Positions 22,772 through 34,734 of a stretch of 64,000 nucleotides of DNA are shown piece after piece. The translations under genes and the position numbers were made by a program. Source of the DNA: Nectonema munidae (lineage: Eukaryota > Nematomorpha > Nectonematoida > Nectonematidae); NCBI GenBank assembly GCA_030549495.1, contig JAUIRK010000333.1, positions 372,001 through 436,000 on the forward strand, written 5' to 3'. The first letter of the stretch is position 1. Every line of letters starts with the position of its first letter. The notes below the pieces were generated by a model. The model was given only the letters and a program-made list of their open reading frames with translations, was not told the DNA's origin and searched no databases.

Positions 22772-23289
22772 CTGCTCCAAAATAAATCAAAATATAAAGC
22801 ATTATTGGTTATAATGAAAAAATAGTACTAAATTTTCTGAATTTTTATCAATTATTCTTTGTTTGTTCTCCTTGCAATGCGGATCGAAATTTTTATCACA
22901 AACTAACTTCATTTCACCTTGCATTAAATGAGATGGTGCTTTTCCTGCATCTTTTGAAGAAAATGAGTTAATAGACCTAAGAATAGGATTTAAGTTTTAG
23001 GTAAAAAATGAATACGAAACATACTTCACAAACACTTTTTTATTGAATTCGCTACCACAGGCATCTTCGTCCTTCAACTCAACTAAAAACATTTTACAAT
23101 AATAAAAATAATACCATGCTAGAACATACTTTTTCTTGAAACTGTATAATAAGCCTTTGACTGCGAAATGAAAAAATAAATAAGGGCTAAGTTTAAATAG
23201 TAAAATATGCCTTTTGATTTGAGATGCTCGGCAGATGTTGTGAAGTATAGGAATTGGAGTCAGATTCAATGTCATTGCCGCATCGTGAA

Positions 23290-23381
23290 CCCTCGTTCAA
23301 AAGTATCTCAGTGCTCCAGGCACTTTCACTTTCTGTCTCACCACTTTCTATGATAGCGGAAGAAGTCAAGATTCGGTCAAT
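23290..23381 (-). CDS. GAPVD1: GAPVD1 exon: second SAWSTEI motif
   Basis: After a TTTTTTTTAG acceptor the minus strand encodes IDRILTSSAIIESGE, then TESESAWSTEILLNEG. GAPVD1 has two related motifs, SETVSETWSTDVLGSD and SETTSEAWSVEVLPSD (recalled from the human sequence). This exon carries the second and the preceding exon the first, in the same order. The 3' limit is unclear: the frame stays open to about 23190 but few GT dinucleotides are available, and a weak GG/GTTCAC donor lies near 23292. Confidence 0.68.
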
Positions 23382-23432
23382 CTAAAAAAAACAAAAATAG
23401 ATTTGCCTAGAAGCTCTACAAATCAATGAAAC

Positions 23433-23590
23433 ATTTTCTTGTTCATTCGTTCGAGAAGTTGATAACAAAAAACGTTGAGAGCATCCAACTTCAGAGGAAT
23501 CAAACCCACCCTGAGTTGTTTCCGAATCTGAAATGATGACGTCAGTGCTCCATGTTTCGCTCACTGTAGAAAAATTTTCTTCGTGAGCTC
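23433..23590 (-). CDS. GAPVD1: GAPVD1 exon: VSETWSTDV motif
   Basis: 158 bp after a TTGATAG acceptor, encoding AHEENFSTVSETWSTDVIIS, then DSE and a Ser-rich stretch. VSETWSTDV is identical to the motif in the linker of vertebrate GAPVD1 (recalled). The exon enters with two bases that complete the single base left by the 26799-27102 exon, and it ends in phase 0 at AAT/GTTTCA. The following intron is only 51 bp. The motif's function is unknown to me, but its conservation in such a divergent protein argues for a binding role. Confidence 0.82.
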
Positions 23591-24235
23591 CTATCAATAA
23601 AATACATTTAATCTGCAAGCTTTTCAAGTTCAGCACACTAAGCTTGCCAATCTTTTCTCATGTACTTGACATGATTTTTCCTTTTTACACAAAAAGTAAT
23701 AATTAAAATCTCTGATTTACAGAGATCTCTGATTAAAATTAAAATCTCTGATTTACAGCAGCACAATGATATACACTGCATAATTGAGGCAAAGTATTTT
23801 ATGCAAAATAGATCCCAAAAACTTTTGGCAAGGCGATCATAGCAAGTCCTGAAAAATGCAATCATAATGCAATTAAAAAACATTAAATATTCTACATTTG
23901 AGATAACTCATTGATAATATTTTCTGATAGACAAGAATTGGGTTGTATTCTTTTTATATATCATTTCTAAAGCTGCTGGTCTTTTTTATATATACACAAT
24001 TCTTGTCAAATTAATAAGTCTTTTGGAGAATTCCAGTTAGTTATATATTTTTGATGAATTTCATCAAGTCATCTCCTCCCTTTTCATCCCAACAAAACAC
24101 ATGTCATAATATACTTTAATAGTAACTAATTGTCTGTGCCATTTAAAACTGACGATGGGATGCAATAGCTTATAAAGAAACTCCTTTATCATCTTTGTTG
24201 TTTTTTACTTTCACTATCATATATCATTAATCTAC

Positions 24236-24679
24236 CAGGGTTTCTCAACCGGGGTCCACATGGACCCTATAGGTCCATATAATAATTCAGGCGAAATATT
24301 ATAAATTAGGGGTCCACAATGATATTTTGGTGGTCCATGAAGAAAACCATCTCATAACGGTTTTTATTATAAAAAGTTCGTAATAGACTTGACATCGTAA
24401 AAGGAGGTGATTTAGGACTAGCTACTCGTTGAGTAGCATCAAACACAGGGATCTCATTAAATGTCTTTCTTTCTTTTTTTTATAAAAATTGTTGCATTAG
24501 ATTTGCTTTCATTTCAATATGAATTCTAAGTATATACTATTTTCTTTATCATAACTTCAAAAATTTTATTAGTGAAAAATATTAAAATAAATATTTTTTG
24601 TCCAATTTTTATGAAGGGGTCCACCAAGAAAAAAGAAGTGAAAGGGGGTCCATGAGTAAAAAAAGGTTGAGAAACACGG
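24236..24679. mobile_element. non-autonomous hAT MITE (~440 bp)
   Basis: The left end is CAGGGTTTCTCAACC. The right end, reverse complemented, is CCGTGTTTCTCAACC. Internal subterminal sequences are also inverted (GGGGTCCACATGGACC versus ACTCATGGACCCCC). The flanks share ATCTAC (left TAATCTAC, right GGATCTAC), an imperfect 8-bp target duplication as expected for hAT. The termini resemble the CAGTGTTTCTTAACC end of the hAT at 42396. No coding sequence. Confidence 0.75.
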
Positions 24680-25129
24680 ATCTACAACAATCCTTCAAGA
24701 AACATATGTGTTTACGTATTTTAATGACATAAAAAGCATAGCAAAAATAATTATGTTTATAAAAATTCTTACTTTATATATTAACATTTAGAATTACTAG
24801 CTACCAGTATATACCCATGGGTATTTACACATTCTACTTGTCACACCGAATTTGCCTAAATAGTAATAAGCATCTTTAATCAAATAAAAAGTTTACATAG
24901 AAAAAGCGTTTAAACGACAAAATTTTAAGTATAGAAAGAAAAAAGGTGGACATTTTAGTTTGTATTGTGCAAATTCTTTTTCGTTTATTTTCATCGTTAG
25001 ATAACGGAAAAAATAAAATTATATTACCAATAAACAAAGCATTAAATTATTGTAAATAACTTAGGAACAAAGACAAGCTTTCTGTTTACGTAGGGTTGGG
25101 AAAAACGTCTTCTAACACAAAATATAAGT

Positions 25130-25400
25130 GTGAATGAAGACTAATCGGTCCTGTTTTAGAAAACATATTCATGGAAAACTTGAAGAAGATATGTTTAATT
25201 CCCTTGGAAAAATATTATATGCGGATGACATTTAAGTCATTAATGATGAAGATGCTCTAAAATGTTTTTGAATCATATCAATCATTAAATTTTTGAATGA
25301 TAGAGTAAGTAAAGAAGAATCACTTAATTCCACGAATATCGATTTTAAAGAAAGCGTAGAAATGGATTATATAAGTTGGAACTTTTTTCTAGACAAGAAA
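25130..25400 (+). mobile_element. possible Penelope-like retroelement RT fragment
   Basis: Plus-strand translation gives IGPVLENIFMENLKK, similar to the GPxLANIFMExLE block of Penelope-like reverse transcriptases. It is followed in another frame by LYADDI and a region ending NDEDALKCF. The order fits RT motifs 4 and 5. The piece is short, degraded and without identifiable ends; a LINE origin is possible. Confidence 0.42.
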
Positions 25401-26798
25401 AATAAACTGTTTTTGATACTTATTTTTTTGTATCAAGATCTACAGCAAATCAAAAATGGAAAGTGTTAAAGTAACTGAGGAAAAGTTTTTAAATCCTTTT
25501 CGAGAAATAAGAAAACTATTGAAAATTCAATTCCCTAAAGTGAATAAATACCCTTTCAATTAGTATGGTGGAAAGGGGGAATTTTTTGTAAAGTTCCGAC
25601 TTAATGACGATTTAACTTTGATTCTAAGAAATGTTTTGAAAATTAACAAATAAATGAATCACCCAAAAATATTTCATATCTTCATTTAGAATAAGTTTTT
25701 ATTCCCTCCTAAACCTTGGTCGTAAAATTTTAAAAGGAAGATTATCTTCGTTCCTGTGGAGAATCGAAAGGGAAGTTAAAGAAGTTTATTTTATGAATGG
25801 GTGTACGTTTACACCTTTAAATTAAATTTTATGTAGAAAAAAGTTTGATAAATACTCTTTTACGATACTCCTTCATTCAGAGTCAAATGCTGTATTAAAA
25901 ATTGCTTAAGGTTTTTTTTATATAAAAGTTATCCTTAAGCCGATTCATTATGTAACTATATTTTTCCTATATCTAAATTTTTAAGCGCAAAAAGCGTTTA
26001 ATTTAGAATATATTTCCAAAATTATTAATATTCATCAGTGATAAAGACGGAACTGGTCTTGGTCAGTGTAATCATTGGCATAATAGAGTGCGCATTGATT
26101 GGAAAGTAGCAATTTAGACTGGGAAAAACGCATAGAAAAATATAATGTAAATTTAACTTCATACTAAATTCACCAAAAATTAGGATATAAATACACAAAA
26201 GCCTTCCTTAGTGAACACCTCTATTTGCTTAGTACCTTCCAAAGTCTCGATCTATTCTTATAAGCTAATGTCATCTTTATATAATGAATGACATATAAGT
26301 AATATTTAATCTCTCCATATATTATATATCATATGGCGTAATTACTTTTATGTCATTTAACCTTCACTATTGATTCTATATAATGGACATTAAAAGTCTG
26401 TAGAGCACGGCTGGGTAAACTTTTCGTTGAATACCACATTTAAAATTCTGAAGGAAATAAGTTTTATTAAAAACAATTTTTTCAGATTTTAGTTAACACT
26501 TGAAACAATAAGTATAATTTAAAATTTGCTTCATCCTTCAAAAATTAAAAGAAATAGCTCAACTACGAAAAGGAACAGCTTTATAACCTAACAGTTGTAG
26601 GTATATATATCGAAAATAAAGGAAAATTGCTTTTAGAGGAAATATTTTGAATCAATCAAAACTTTTATTCATCAATTAACTCACAACTCACTTTATATTC
26701 TTGTATTTTGAGGCCGCATGCGACCTTAATTTGCCCGCCCAACTTTAGCGTGTTCAATATCAAGAGCTTTTCTGTATATTTCATTTAATTAAACTTAC

Positions 26799-27102
26799 TC
26801 TGAAGATTTGTTTTGACTTCCTCAAACTTTACAAACTTTTCTGAAATGTCTTTCTTCTTTTTTTCTATCAACTTTTTAGAATTGAAAAAAATGTTGGGAG
26901 TGTTATTACTGCTGGTAGACAAATTTTGATCTTCATATTGATCCAAATCAATTTCGGATTCTTGATTGGCAGTTGACAACAAGTCACGTGGAGAGAAGGA
27001 AATGGGAGGGGGGGAGTAGAGATTGTTTTCATAGAGCTGGGAAACAGGACTCTCTCTAGCACTTATGGGTGGAGTACTGGCACCACTTATGCGATCTGAT
27101 AT
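26799..27102 (-). CDS. GAPVD1: GAPVD1 linker exon, Ser/Pro-rich
   Basis: 304 bp between a TTTTTTGAAGCAG acceptor and a consensus GTAAGT donor, phase 0 in and phase 1 out. It encodes ISDRISGASTPPISARESP, then a low-complexity region rich in Ser, Pro, Asn and acidic residues, then a Lys-rich helix (KKLIEKKKKDISEKFVKFEE). Proline-directed Ser/Thr sites such as ASTPP suggest phosphorylation or adaptor binding, which is inference. It is placed in GAPVD1 by splice phase with the 23433-23590 exon and by position; the linker is poorly conserved in this family. Confidence 0.68.
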
Positions 27103-27643
27103 CTGCTTCAAAAAATTAATTGAAATTAAGTAATGAACATTTTTCTTTTGCCTACGTCATTTAAAAGCAGCTGGAATTATATGGCGCATTGTAAAATATT
27201 CTTTATGCTTTTTGGTCAATAGCGTAATGATATATACAATAAAAAAGCGTCCATTAGTGAACACCTTTAGGTTTGCTCAATATAGAGATTTTTATTATAT
27301 TTTTCTATTAAAATTGAACAAAATTTATATTACTAAGTTTAAAGAGAAATCAAATTGAATATTATTACAAGCTGAACGGCAATCCATATTCTTACGCTTC
27401 CGCATTTGTCTATTTCAAGATAAAAGTATGATGAGGGTATTTCGAAAATCAATTTAGTCAAAATAATTGATTTTGAAAAAAATAGTGAAATTTTCACTTA
27501 ATACCATTTTCAAGGAAATGTATTTTGAGAATTGGTTTTTAATGCATTGACGTGTATACCTTTATCTCGGTGTGCGAGTATACGCATGTACACAATTGTA
27601 TGTATGTGGTTGGGTAAGTGGGGCGAGAAAAATGAAAACAAAC

Positions 27644-27862
27644 ATTATCAGAAAAATCTTCGTTGTCATTAAAGGAATGCGCAGACTGAGTAGACGCAAA
27701 TTCTGAATTATTCGTGTTTTCAATGTCGTCATCGTGGGCAAGGCGGTGGTGATGGTGATGACTCTTAGTGTTGGAGTTGTTGCAGTCCACACTGCAATTG
27801 CTTATATTCTCAAAGTGTGTAATTTTGTGCACTGCATTGAAATTTTTCAAAACGCTCTGCGA
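27644..27862 (-). CDS. GAPVD1: GAPVD1 linker exon with a His run
   Basis: 219 bp, phase 0 at both sides, acceptor TATTTAG, donor AAT/GTTTGT. It encodes SQSVLKNFNAVHKITHF, then Asn/Ser-rich sequence with a HHHHH run, then an acidic stretch ending NDNEDFSDN. It is separated from the upstream exon by an intron of only 56 bp. Low-complexity composition like this is normal for the disordered linker. It was recognised by phase and not by homology. Confidence 0.6.
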
Positions 27863-27918
27863 CTAAATATGAAAAAGGTTTACTGCAATTCAAAATGGAA
27901 AAGGGAGTGAATGCTTAC

Positions 27919-28031
27919 ACATTTTTCTATGATCGAGAATGAGAGAATTTCTGTGTCAAACAAGAAATCATAGCAAATAACTTCGTTGTAATTCTTGTTC
28001 TTGTGATTGATATCAGAAGTTACTGTGGCGC
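27919..28031 (-). CDS. GAPVD1: GAPVD1 exon, RasGAP-to-linker border
   Basis: 113 bp with strong splice sites (TATTTCTAG acceptor, GTAAGC donor). It encodes ATVTSDINHKNKNYNEVICY, then DFLFDTEILSFSIIEKC. It takes one base from the exon ending at 31911 and leaves in phase 0, matching the 27862 exon. I see no specific motif. Homology is not recognisable to me, so the assignment rests on splice phases and exon-like sequence. Confidence 0.62.
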
Positions 28032-31000
28032 CTAGAAATAAAGTTTTATTACATTCGAAAAGGCGTGGTGGTGCACTTGCCAAAAAAGATACACATCACG
28101 AAGATCTCTTTATAAGATCGTTGCAAACAACTTTAAAATTTGGCCCTTTCCTACTTCACGTTGTTTCTATTTTCTAATAGTTAGTACAAAGAAGATATAG
28201 CAAGCCGTTTTTGTTTAATATTGGCTCAAGTCTTTGAAAAAAGTATAATTTAATGTACATGGAAATTTTTTTACTTTTATATAGCTTTTTCTCAGGTTCC
28301 ATTACAATTTTTCAAAAAATATCGTATTAGTATATAAAATTTCAAAAATAATGATCTCAAATTGGCAAAAGCTATTTTTATAAGAGAAAAAGCTAATGTT
28401 CTAAAATTCTAAGAGTAGAGGGTGTCAAGGTTAGTAATAAAATTTGAAAAACAGAAAGTGAAAGAACAGCATAGCAGAAAACATCATAAGGAATTCAAAG
28501 AATTGGCATTGATTATTATTTTAGGTGAAACCCCAATAAAAAGATTCACTCTTTCTTTTCCTGGAATCTACCACAGAACATGCTGGGTGTGTAAATGTAT
28601 TTATTCTCTGAAAATTGTTTTCATTGCCCAATCAGTTAGAATTAACAAACTTTGAGAAAATTTCTTTCTAGCAATTCACTACTTTCATAGTATCAGCTTA
28701 CATTCGCGTTTAGAAGAAGATAAATTATTTATTGGATTCCATCATCTACACAATATAGCTGATTTTTATTCTTTAAAACAATGTAGCGCATGCTCAAAGT
28801 TTGTTAACACAACATCGAAATTCTTGCGAAAAGCATTGCTATATGAAGAGTGTACTGTTAAGGGAAAATTTTGAAAAACATCAATGCACCAATTGTATAC
28901 TTAACAAATTTAAGGATGTTTGTCACTCTGCTTTTGATAAAAGTAGTCCTTTATATCACGGAAAAATAGAATATTTGAGATCAACTACTCAAATTGTAAA
29001 AACACCGATTCAATGAATTCTTTCAAATTTGACAGAATCTAATACTAATTATTTATGTCTTGATAAGTATTTAAACATTTTTGACTTTAAATTATTGGAC
29101 ATTGAAAGTGATTCTATTGTGTTATCTACTTTTAATATACTTTCCTTAAACATCCAGGCCATTAAATCAAAGTTGAACTCCTTTTCTATTTTTCTTGAAA
29201 GTTTCGTTATTCACTAACAACTTTTTTCATATCATAGCCCTTCAAGAAACTTGGATTCACAAAAATTTTGATCTTAAATTTTTAAAATTTAGTGGATATA
29301 ACTTCATTTCTCTTCCCTCCAGTTCTTCTAGACATAGAGGTTTGGTTTTCTGATTCGTGATCGTGTCAACTATGAAATAATCCCTACAATAACCGAGGCG
29401 GGAAATGTTGAACTTTTTTGGTTAAAATTTTTTAACACTCAGAATCAAGGCTACCCTTTTTTTCATAACCTATATAGACCTATTTTTTATACAAAAGATG
29501 ATTTGTTATCGTTCAATAATGATTTTCAATTTTTTTTATCTATAATCTCTAAATTCAATAATAATATTGTTATGGGTGACCTTAACTTAGATAAATTCAA
29601 AGTTAATTCTTGTGAGCATATTCAACCTTTTTATCTTTTTTTTCTTATTCACGTCCAAATGATAAATCTACGAGACCAATCTCAAATACATTGTTAGATA
29701 ATAATTTTTTTTCAAAGTTAGAATATATCGCATCTGGCTCATTTGTCACCGGTATTTCAGACCATCTTCCAATTTCTTTGTCATTACACTATAAAATATC
29801 ATCAAATTTATCTTCTGTAAAGAAAGAAAGATCTTAAGATTTAAAGAATTATATAACAAACTTAAATGTGAATCACGGACTGATTTACTAAATGCCAAAT
29901 CAAATTTATATTCTGTGTTCAATTGTATATTGAAAAGTGTTTATATGTCTTAAAAATTAGAAATAAATATAAATACAAAAAAAGTAAATCGATAACTAAT
30001 GATATGATGGAATGATCAAGGAATAACAATAAATAATTCTTTATAAAAAATCATTGCGTCAAAAAATACAAATCACTACTCATCAGCAAAAATGTTTTTC
30101 GCTAATTATAGTAAAATAGTAAAACAAAATATTTGGATGGCAAAAAAAACGATAACCAATTTGGAGTTCGAAAATTGCATTCTATTAAAAACTATATTCT
30201 CTGTTTATTACTGACTTAATTAGTTAATGAAATGAAGAGTGCGATTGTTTTGCTGTTTTCATTGATTTAATGAGTTTTTTTGACTCTCTGAATATAAATT
30301 GTCTTTGCAATAAACTAATTTCCTATGGTTTTGATTATGAAGCTGTGCTGTTAACACTCATTTTTAAGGGATAGATTAATGAAACATCTTACCTGAGTAC
30401 AAATAAAAACATAGGGGTACCACAAGGATCCATTTTGGGACGACTATTATTATTTATCGTTTATTTAAATGATATATCCTTTACTTTAACTAATTATTGC
30501 TCGAAAATATATTTGTATGCTGATGAGATGACTTTTCTGTTCAAAGTGAATAATATAAATGAACACAATTTGGTGAACTGTTTAACAAAAATTTCTAAAA
30601 TACTCTCAACGAACAACTTGTTTATTAGTAAACAAAAAGGTACATTCATGTATTTTTTCACAAAGTAAATTCGAATTGGATAAAGAGACCATTTCTCTAA
30701 ACAGTGGCAATGATCTTCTAAATCTTAAAAAAATTAAGATTTAAATTGACAATAAACTTGACTGGAAATCCCAAATTAATTCAACTGTGGTAAAACTTAC
30801 TTATTCGCTCTCTCTTTTACGTTCTTTCAATAAAAACAAAGATACAACTATAAAAATGTTTAGTTCAACCCATCATGCGTTACCCCTTAACCAATTGGGG
30901 TCAGAGTAATCTGAACAAAATAGCTACTATTCGAAAAAAGATGATAAGATCGGTTTTCAATATCAACTCAAAATAAAATGACGGCGTCAATAAATTCGAA

Positions 31001-31910
31001 CTACTCAAATTTGTTCTCAATTTTTTTCTTGTTTTTCCCTCCTGTTCTATCACATTTAATTTTCATTTCATTAAATACTATACATGATAATAATTTTTTC
31101 AATCAGAGACTATATCTTCCCCGATCAAAAAAAGTTTTATTGAAACAACCAATTTCCTATAAAGACCGAAAATTTTGGAAAGAATTTATTTCAATGATAA
31201 ATTTTGCAAATTAAAAGACAAAATTATTTTTTTAGCAATAATGATGATGATTGTAATAAAAACTTCTATAGAAACTGTTTTCTAATTTTTATATTTACAT
31301 CTACATATGTGTACACAATATAAAACTTACCTGTAAAAATCAAAGATAGGATATCATGCACATAACATTAATAACGTATTTTCACTTTTTAATTTTATTG
31401 TCATTTCTTTTGCATATTAGGCGAGTGTGTGTAAGCAAAAACTACGTTATATATATTTATATATATGTGGGTATTTATTTCATTCAAGAACTGTCAGCCA
31501 TCTTTTTTGTCTTTTTATATGCTCCCTTTAAATCCTAAAAAGTTTAGAAGATACGTGGTAGTGCAGCCAACGGCTTTTATTAGCCATTTGTACCACATTG
31601 TTAGTTAACGAAATAAATTTCTTTCTTTTCTTCTATATAGGGCCAGACTTTTTATTGCCAGATACTAGAGGATATAAAAATTTTTAGGAAAAAATGATCA
31701 AATTTGATTTTATTCGACTTAAATGGAATGAAAAATTCAAATAAAATTAAAAAAAACGTGAAAGATTTTTGCTTATTTATTTCTTCATAATGAGTTGCTA
31801 TTTTAAATTTTGGGGAGCGATTTATACAAAGAAGTTGACAAACCCTGATATAAACAGTGATCAATTCAATTGAGATGTGATTTATGAGAAAAAAATAAAT
31901 TTCGTTTTAC
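28032..31910 (-). other. GAPVD1 intron (3.9 kb) occupied by a LINE
   Basis: Most of this intron is the CR1/Jockey-like LINE at 28690-31215, inserted antisense to the gene. The donor is GGGG/GTAAAA and the acceptor TATTTCTAG. The flanking 28032-28690 and 31216-31910 are AT-rich with no other feature beyond a short TA-rich run near 31450. Confidence 0.7.
28690..31215 (+). mobile_element. CR1/Jockey-like LINE relic (ORF1 knuckles, EN, RT)
   Basis: The layout is ORF1 C terminus, endonuclease, RT. Positions 28760-29016 have zinc-knuckle-like cysteines (CSACSKF, QCTNCILNKFKDVCHSAFDK) and LYHGKIEYLRS, as at the end of Gag-like ORF1 proteins. The endonuclease (29100-29790) shows LSLNIQAIKSKLNSF, ALQETWIH, VMGDLNLDKF and ISDHLPISLS. 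RT pieces at 30250-30668 show the motif 3 remnant VFIDLMSFFDSL, GVPQGSILGRLLLFIVYLND, and LYADEM in place of YADD. The C-terminal end is near 31110-31215. Several frames with stops; inactive. Antisense in a GAPVD1 intron. Confidence 0.8.
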
Positions 31911-32111
31911 CCCCACCACTAATTTGCTCAAAAGAAGAAATGGCGTCTAAATGCTCTAGCAGACTTTTAAGTTCTTCTTCTCGACTTTCCTCGAAATATC
32001 CAGCAGAAATTTTGCACAAGTTAATTAGGAATTTGAATTGTGAATTCGTGAACACGAGAAGAGGAGAATACTTGGAGTAATCTTTTTCTTCATACAAAGA
32101 TGATTCGTCAT
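31911..32111 (-). CDS. GAPVD1: GAPVD1 exon, end of the RasGAP-like region
   Basis: 201 bp. The acceptor is TTGTTCCTAG and the donor is GGGG/GTAAAA, phase 1 at both sides. It encodes DESSLYEEKDYSKY, then LVFTNSQFKFLINLCKISAG and EELKSLLEHLDAI. This corresponds to VYITYSQLITLVNFMKSVMS...LDNLLANLP in human GAPVD1 (recalled). The Asn for Tyr-Ser and similar exchanges show how far the gene has diverged while keeping the hydrophobic pattern. It joins in frame to 33605 and 28031. Confidence 0.77.
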
Positions 32112-33604
32112 CTAGGAACAAATATAATCATTTAATTTTCATCTTGATGTACTAAGCTTATTATTTTTTAGAATCTCAGGAGTTAAAATTTTTGAAATGT
32201 TACAAAGAAAAAAACATCCATAAATCACACACATGTTGTGAGGCAGAAAATAACAAAAGTTAGAAATGATTTAAAGGCAAAAATTAAAAGTCAACAATTT
32301 TGAAATGTCATAAAGAACATTAAATTTGAATGATAAAATATTCAATTTTAGCTTACAATTGTGTAAACACCCAAGTCTTTATTATTTTAAAAATATAATT
32401 GGAGGTGTTAAGGATTCTATAAATTTTTTTAAAGGCTTCATCATTGTTTATATCATCCAATCATGTGCTTTGCTTTATATGAAATAGTATTTTTCCATGA
32501 AATATCAAAATTCATTTATTATTATTATTATTATTGAAGTATATGGAAATTGATCGTCTAGAGTAGAGATGTTCAGTTCTCTTTTTTTTATATCTATTTT
32601 TTTTTAATTCTTTTTGATCGCCCAATAATCGTCGATCATCCAAATTTAAAATGGATAAATTATCCCCTTTGAAAAAAAATTTGTAATAATTTGTTTAAAA
32701 CATAAAGCAAAAAATTTCTGACATATTTTGCTCGTAGATTTATGAGAATTTTTGTCTTCTTTGATAATTTCATTTAATTTTTCAAGTCTATCATTCAATT
32801 CTTCGTGGTTGCGCACACCATTTTTGTGATAGTATTAAATATATCATTTTTAACTAAACTTTACCTTAGAGAACAATAAAACATTAAGCAAAAAAGAAAT
32901 ATCAAAGACTTATAAAATTAATAATACTCAAAAAAAATATTTTATACTCAATCAGGATGTAATAATAAAAAACCTGGACAGTGTATTATCATTAACACAG
33001 CGATAATGAGTTGTGTTTATTTATGATCTATTCTTGGAAAAGTTGTAGCCGTCAAACTTCATCTGACTAACGAACGATGTACACCCGAGCATCTCTTATG
33101 GACCCATGTGTCACAAAATGAAAACATATAAATCTCCAAATTATTTTATTTCACGACCATGCCAAGAATCTGTTCTACCAATAGATGAGTGTAAAAATAA
33201 TTACGGACATGAAGAATTATCAGTTTGTTTTTGCTTTGACTCTATCATATGTGGATGATCTTGTTAGGCTAGAAGGCAGTGATGCGATTACAACTAAGAG
33301 CAAGGTAATTCGATTTGATGAAATCTCTGAAGTTATCCCCAGTAGTGGACGTGCAAGTGTAATGTGGAGTAATAAAATAATGGTGGTGTGTTGATCGGAC
33401 AAATATTCTTTTATAGTAAATTTTGAAAATTACACTTAAGCAGCGATTTGTTTTTCCTATTATTTTGTGCATACACTAGGGAAAACAAGGCGCCGGTAGG
33501 GTCAAATAAAAAAGACATCAATGCAATTACAGTTAAACGATAGCATTCGCTATTTGTATGCTTTGCCATTCATTACTCACATACACTTATAAAATTAAGT
33601 ATAC
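32112..33604 (-). other. GAPVD1 intron (1.5 kb)
   Basis: AT-rich with a short TTA microsatellite at about 32516-32535. A small plus-strand ORF at 33185-33394 (NYQFVFALTLSYVDDLVRL) is not supported as a gene. Confidence 0.6.
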
Positions 33605-34120
33605 TTTTTTCTGGATCATCAAACTTCTTGGATATTTGATTGTAAAAACTAGAGTAGAGGGTGGTGAGAAGCTTTTCAAAGGACTCAAAAGTATTTTGCG
33701 ATATTTTAAAAGTGTGCTCAGGCTTTGAGATGCTGACCCTTTTGAGGAGATGAACGAAATTGCAAAAAATTTTCAGGTTATGTTTACAATTTTGATCAAT
33801 GGTAGAGTGTGTTGAAGAAGCAATCAGGATATCATTGAATTGCATCGCGAGAAGGAAAAAACAGTCAAAAATGATTCCAGCAAAGGTGCGTTGGCCCAAA
33901 CGATCCAAGGAGGCATAGGAAGCATGGTCTCCGTCTAATTTCTCCACATTCAAAATGTGTAGCATGCACTTTTCAATGAAGAAGGCAAAATCTTTAGGAA
34001 ATAAGTGCAGTTCCTGCTTAACGCAAAACACAAATTGTTGAATGAAGAAGTCAAGCTTTTTGAAAACACCATCTTCATACTGAGAAAAAGTTTTAACAGT
34101 TTCCGCGCCAGTTTCTTCTT
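33605..34120 (-). CDS. GAPVD1: GAPVD1 exon, RasGAP-like domain C-terminal half
   Basis: 516 bp, acceptor ATGCCTTAG, donor AAAAAA/GTATAC, phase 1 in and out. The helical segment KLDFFIQQFVFCVKQELHLF, then PKDFAFFIEKCM aligns with KLVALVNKFIGYLKQNTYCF, then PHSLRWIVSQMY of human GAPVD1 (recalled). LGQRTFAGIIFDCFFLLAM aligns with VRAMCTDLLLACFICPAVV. As in GAPVD1 generally, the classical FLR motif of active RasGAPs is not evident. An AC microsatellite lies just 5' of the acceptor. Frame intact. Confidence 0.8.
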
Positions 34121-34162
34121 CTAAGGCATACATGAAGAAAATAATTAGCAAGAAATTTAAGT

Positions 34163-34182
34163 AACACACACACACACACAAT
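34163..34182. repeat. AC microsatellite
   Basis: (CA)n on the plus strand, read as (TG)n in the transcribed strand, about 40 bp 5' of a GAPVD1 splice acceptor. Confidence 0.9.
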
Positions 34183-34734
34183 TTACAAAAATGGAAAGCA
34201 CAAATAGAATAAATGCAGCAAAACTGGGAAAATTTTCAATGAAACAATCTTTTTCATTTTTATTAGAATTATTCGGCACAAAAATTGTTTATCCCGGGTG
34301 CACATCAGAGAGGCCAGGGGTGGGGCATCCATAAATTATAAAAACAAAAACATTGGTAGAAATCTAAAAAAGTTATTAAGAGATGTCGAATAAAAAAAAT
34401 TCAGCATCTCTCAATAAATTCGCAATGTCGCCCCAGAAATGAAAGAAAGAACACGATTGATATATTCAGACCAGGGGCGCACATCCTCAAAATTATTGGG
34501 GGGGGGGGCGAAATTTTTTTGTTGCAATTTTCAAAATTAGTGGTCTGGAAATACCACGGGAGACCAAATATTCAAGCATTCCTTTAAAATAGAGTGTATT
34601 CAGCGCATACCTAAAGTCAAAATTTATAAGACTACTTTATATATTTTTTTACAAAATTGGTGAATTTAAATACTATACTTCCTGCGAAAATATTTTAATT
34701 AAATTTGCATCTCGAATATCGTGCGCAGAAAAAA

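Larger units (their letters stand above)
23591..26798 (-). other. GAPVD1 intron (3.2 kb) with a hAT MITE and a retroelement piece
   Basis: Contains the hAT-type MITE 24236-24679 and a possible Penelope-like RT fragment near 25.2 kb. A 23-bp stretch (TAATTAAAATCTCTGATTTA and following bases) is duplicated at about 23698 and 23738. The remainder is AT-rich without recognised features. Confidence 0.6.

Noticed and set aside
33185-33394. Plus-strand ORF with YVDD suggesting a reverse transcriptase
   Set aside because: A single YVDD in a 69-codon frame without any other RT motif is not enough evidence.
34120-34181. Extension of the GAPVD1 exon into the MCVCVCY reading
   Set aside because: That part is the AC microsatellite and intron upstream of a good splice acceptor.
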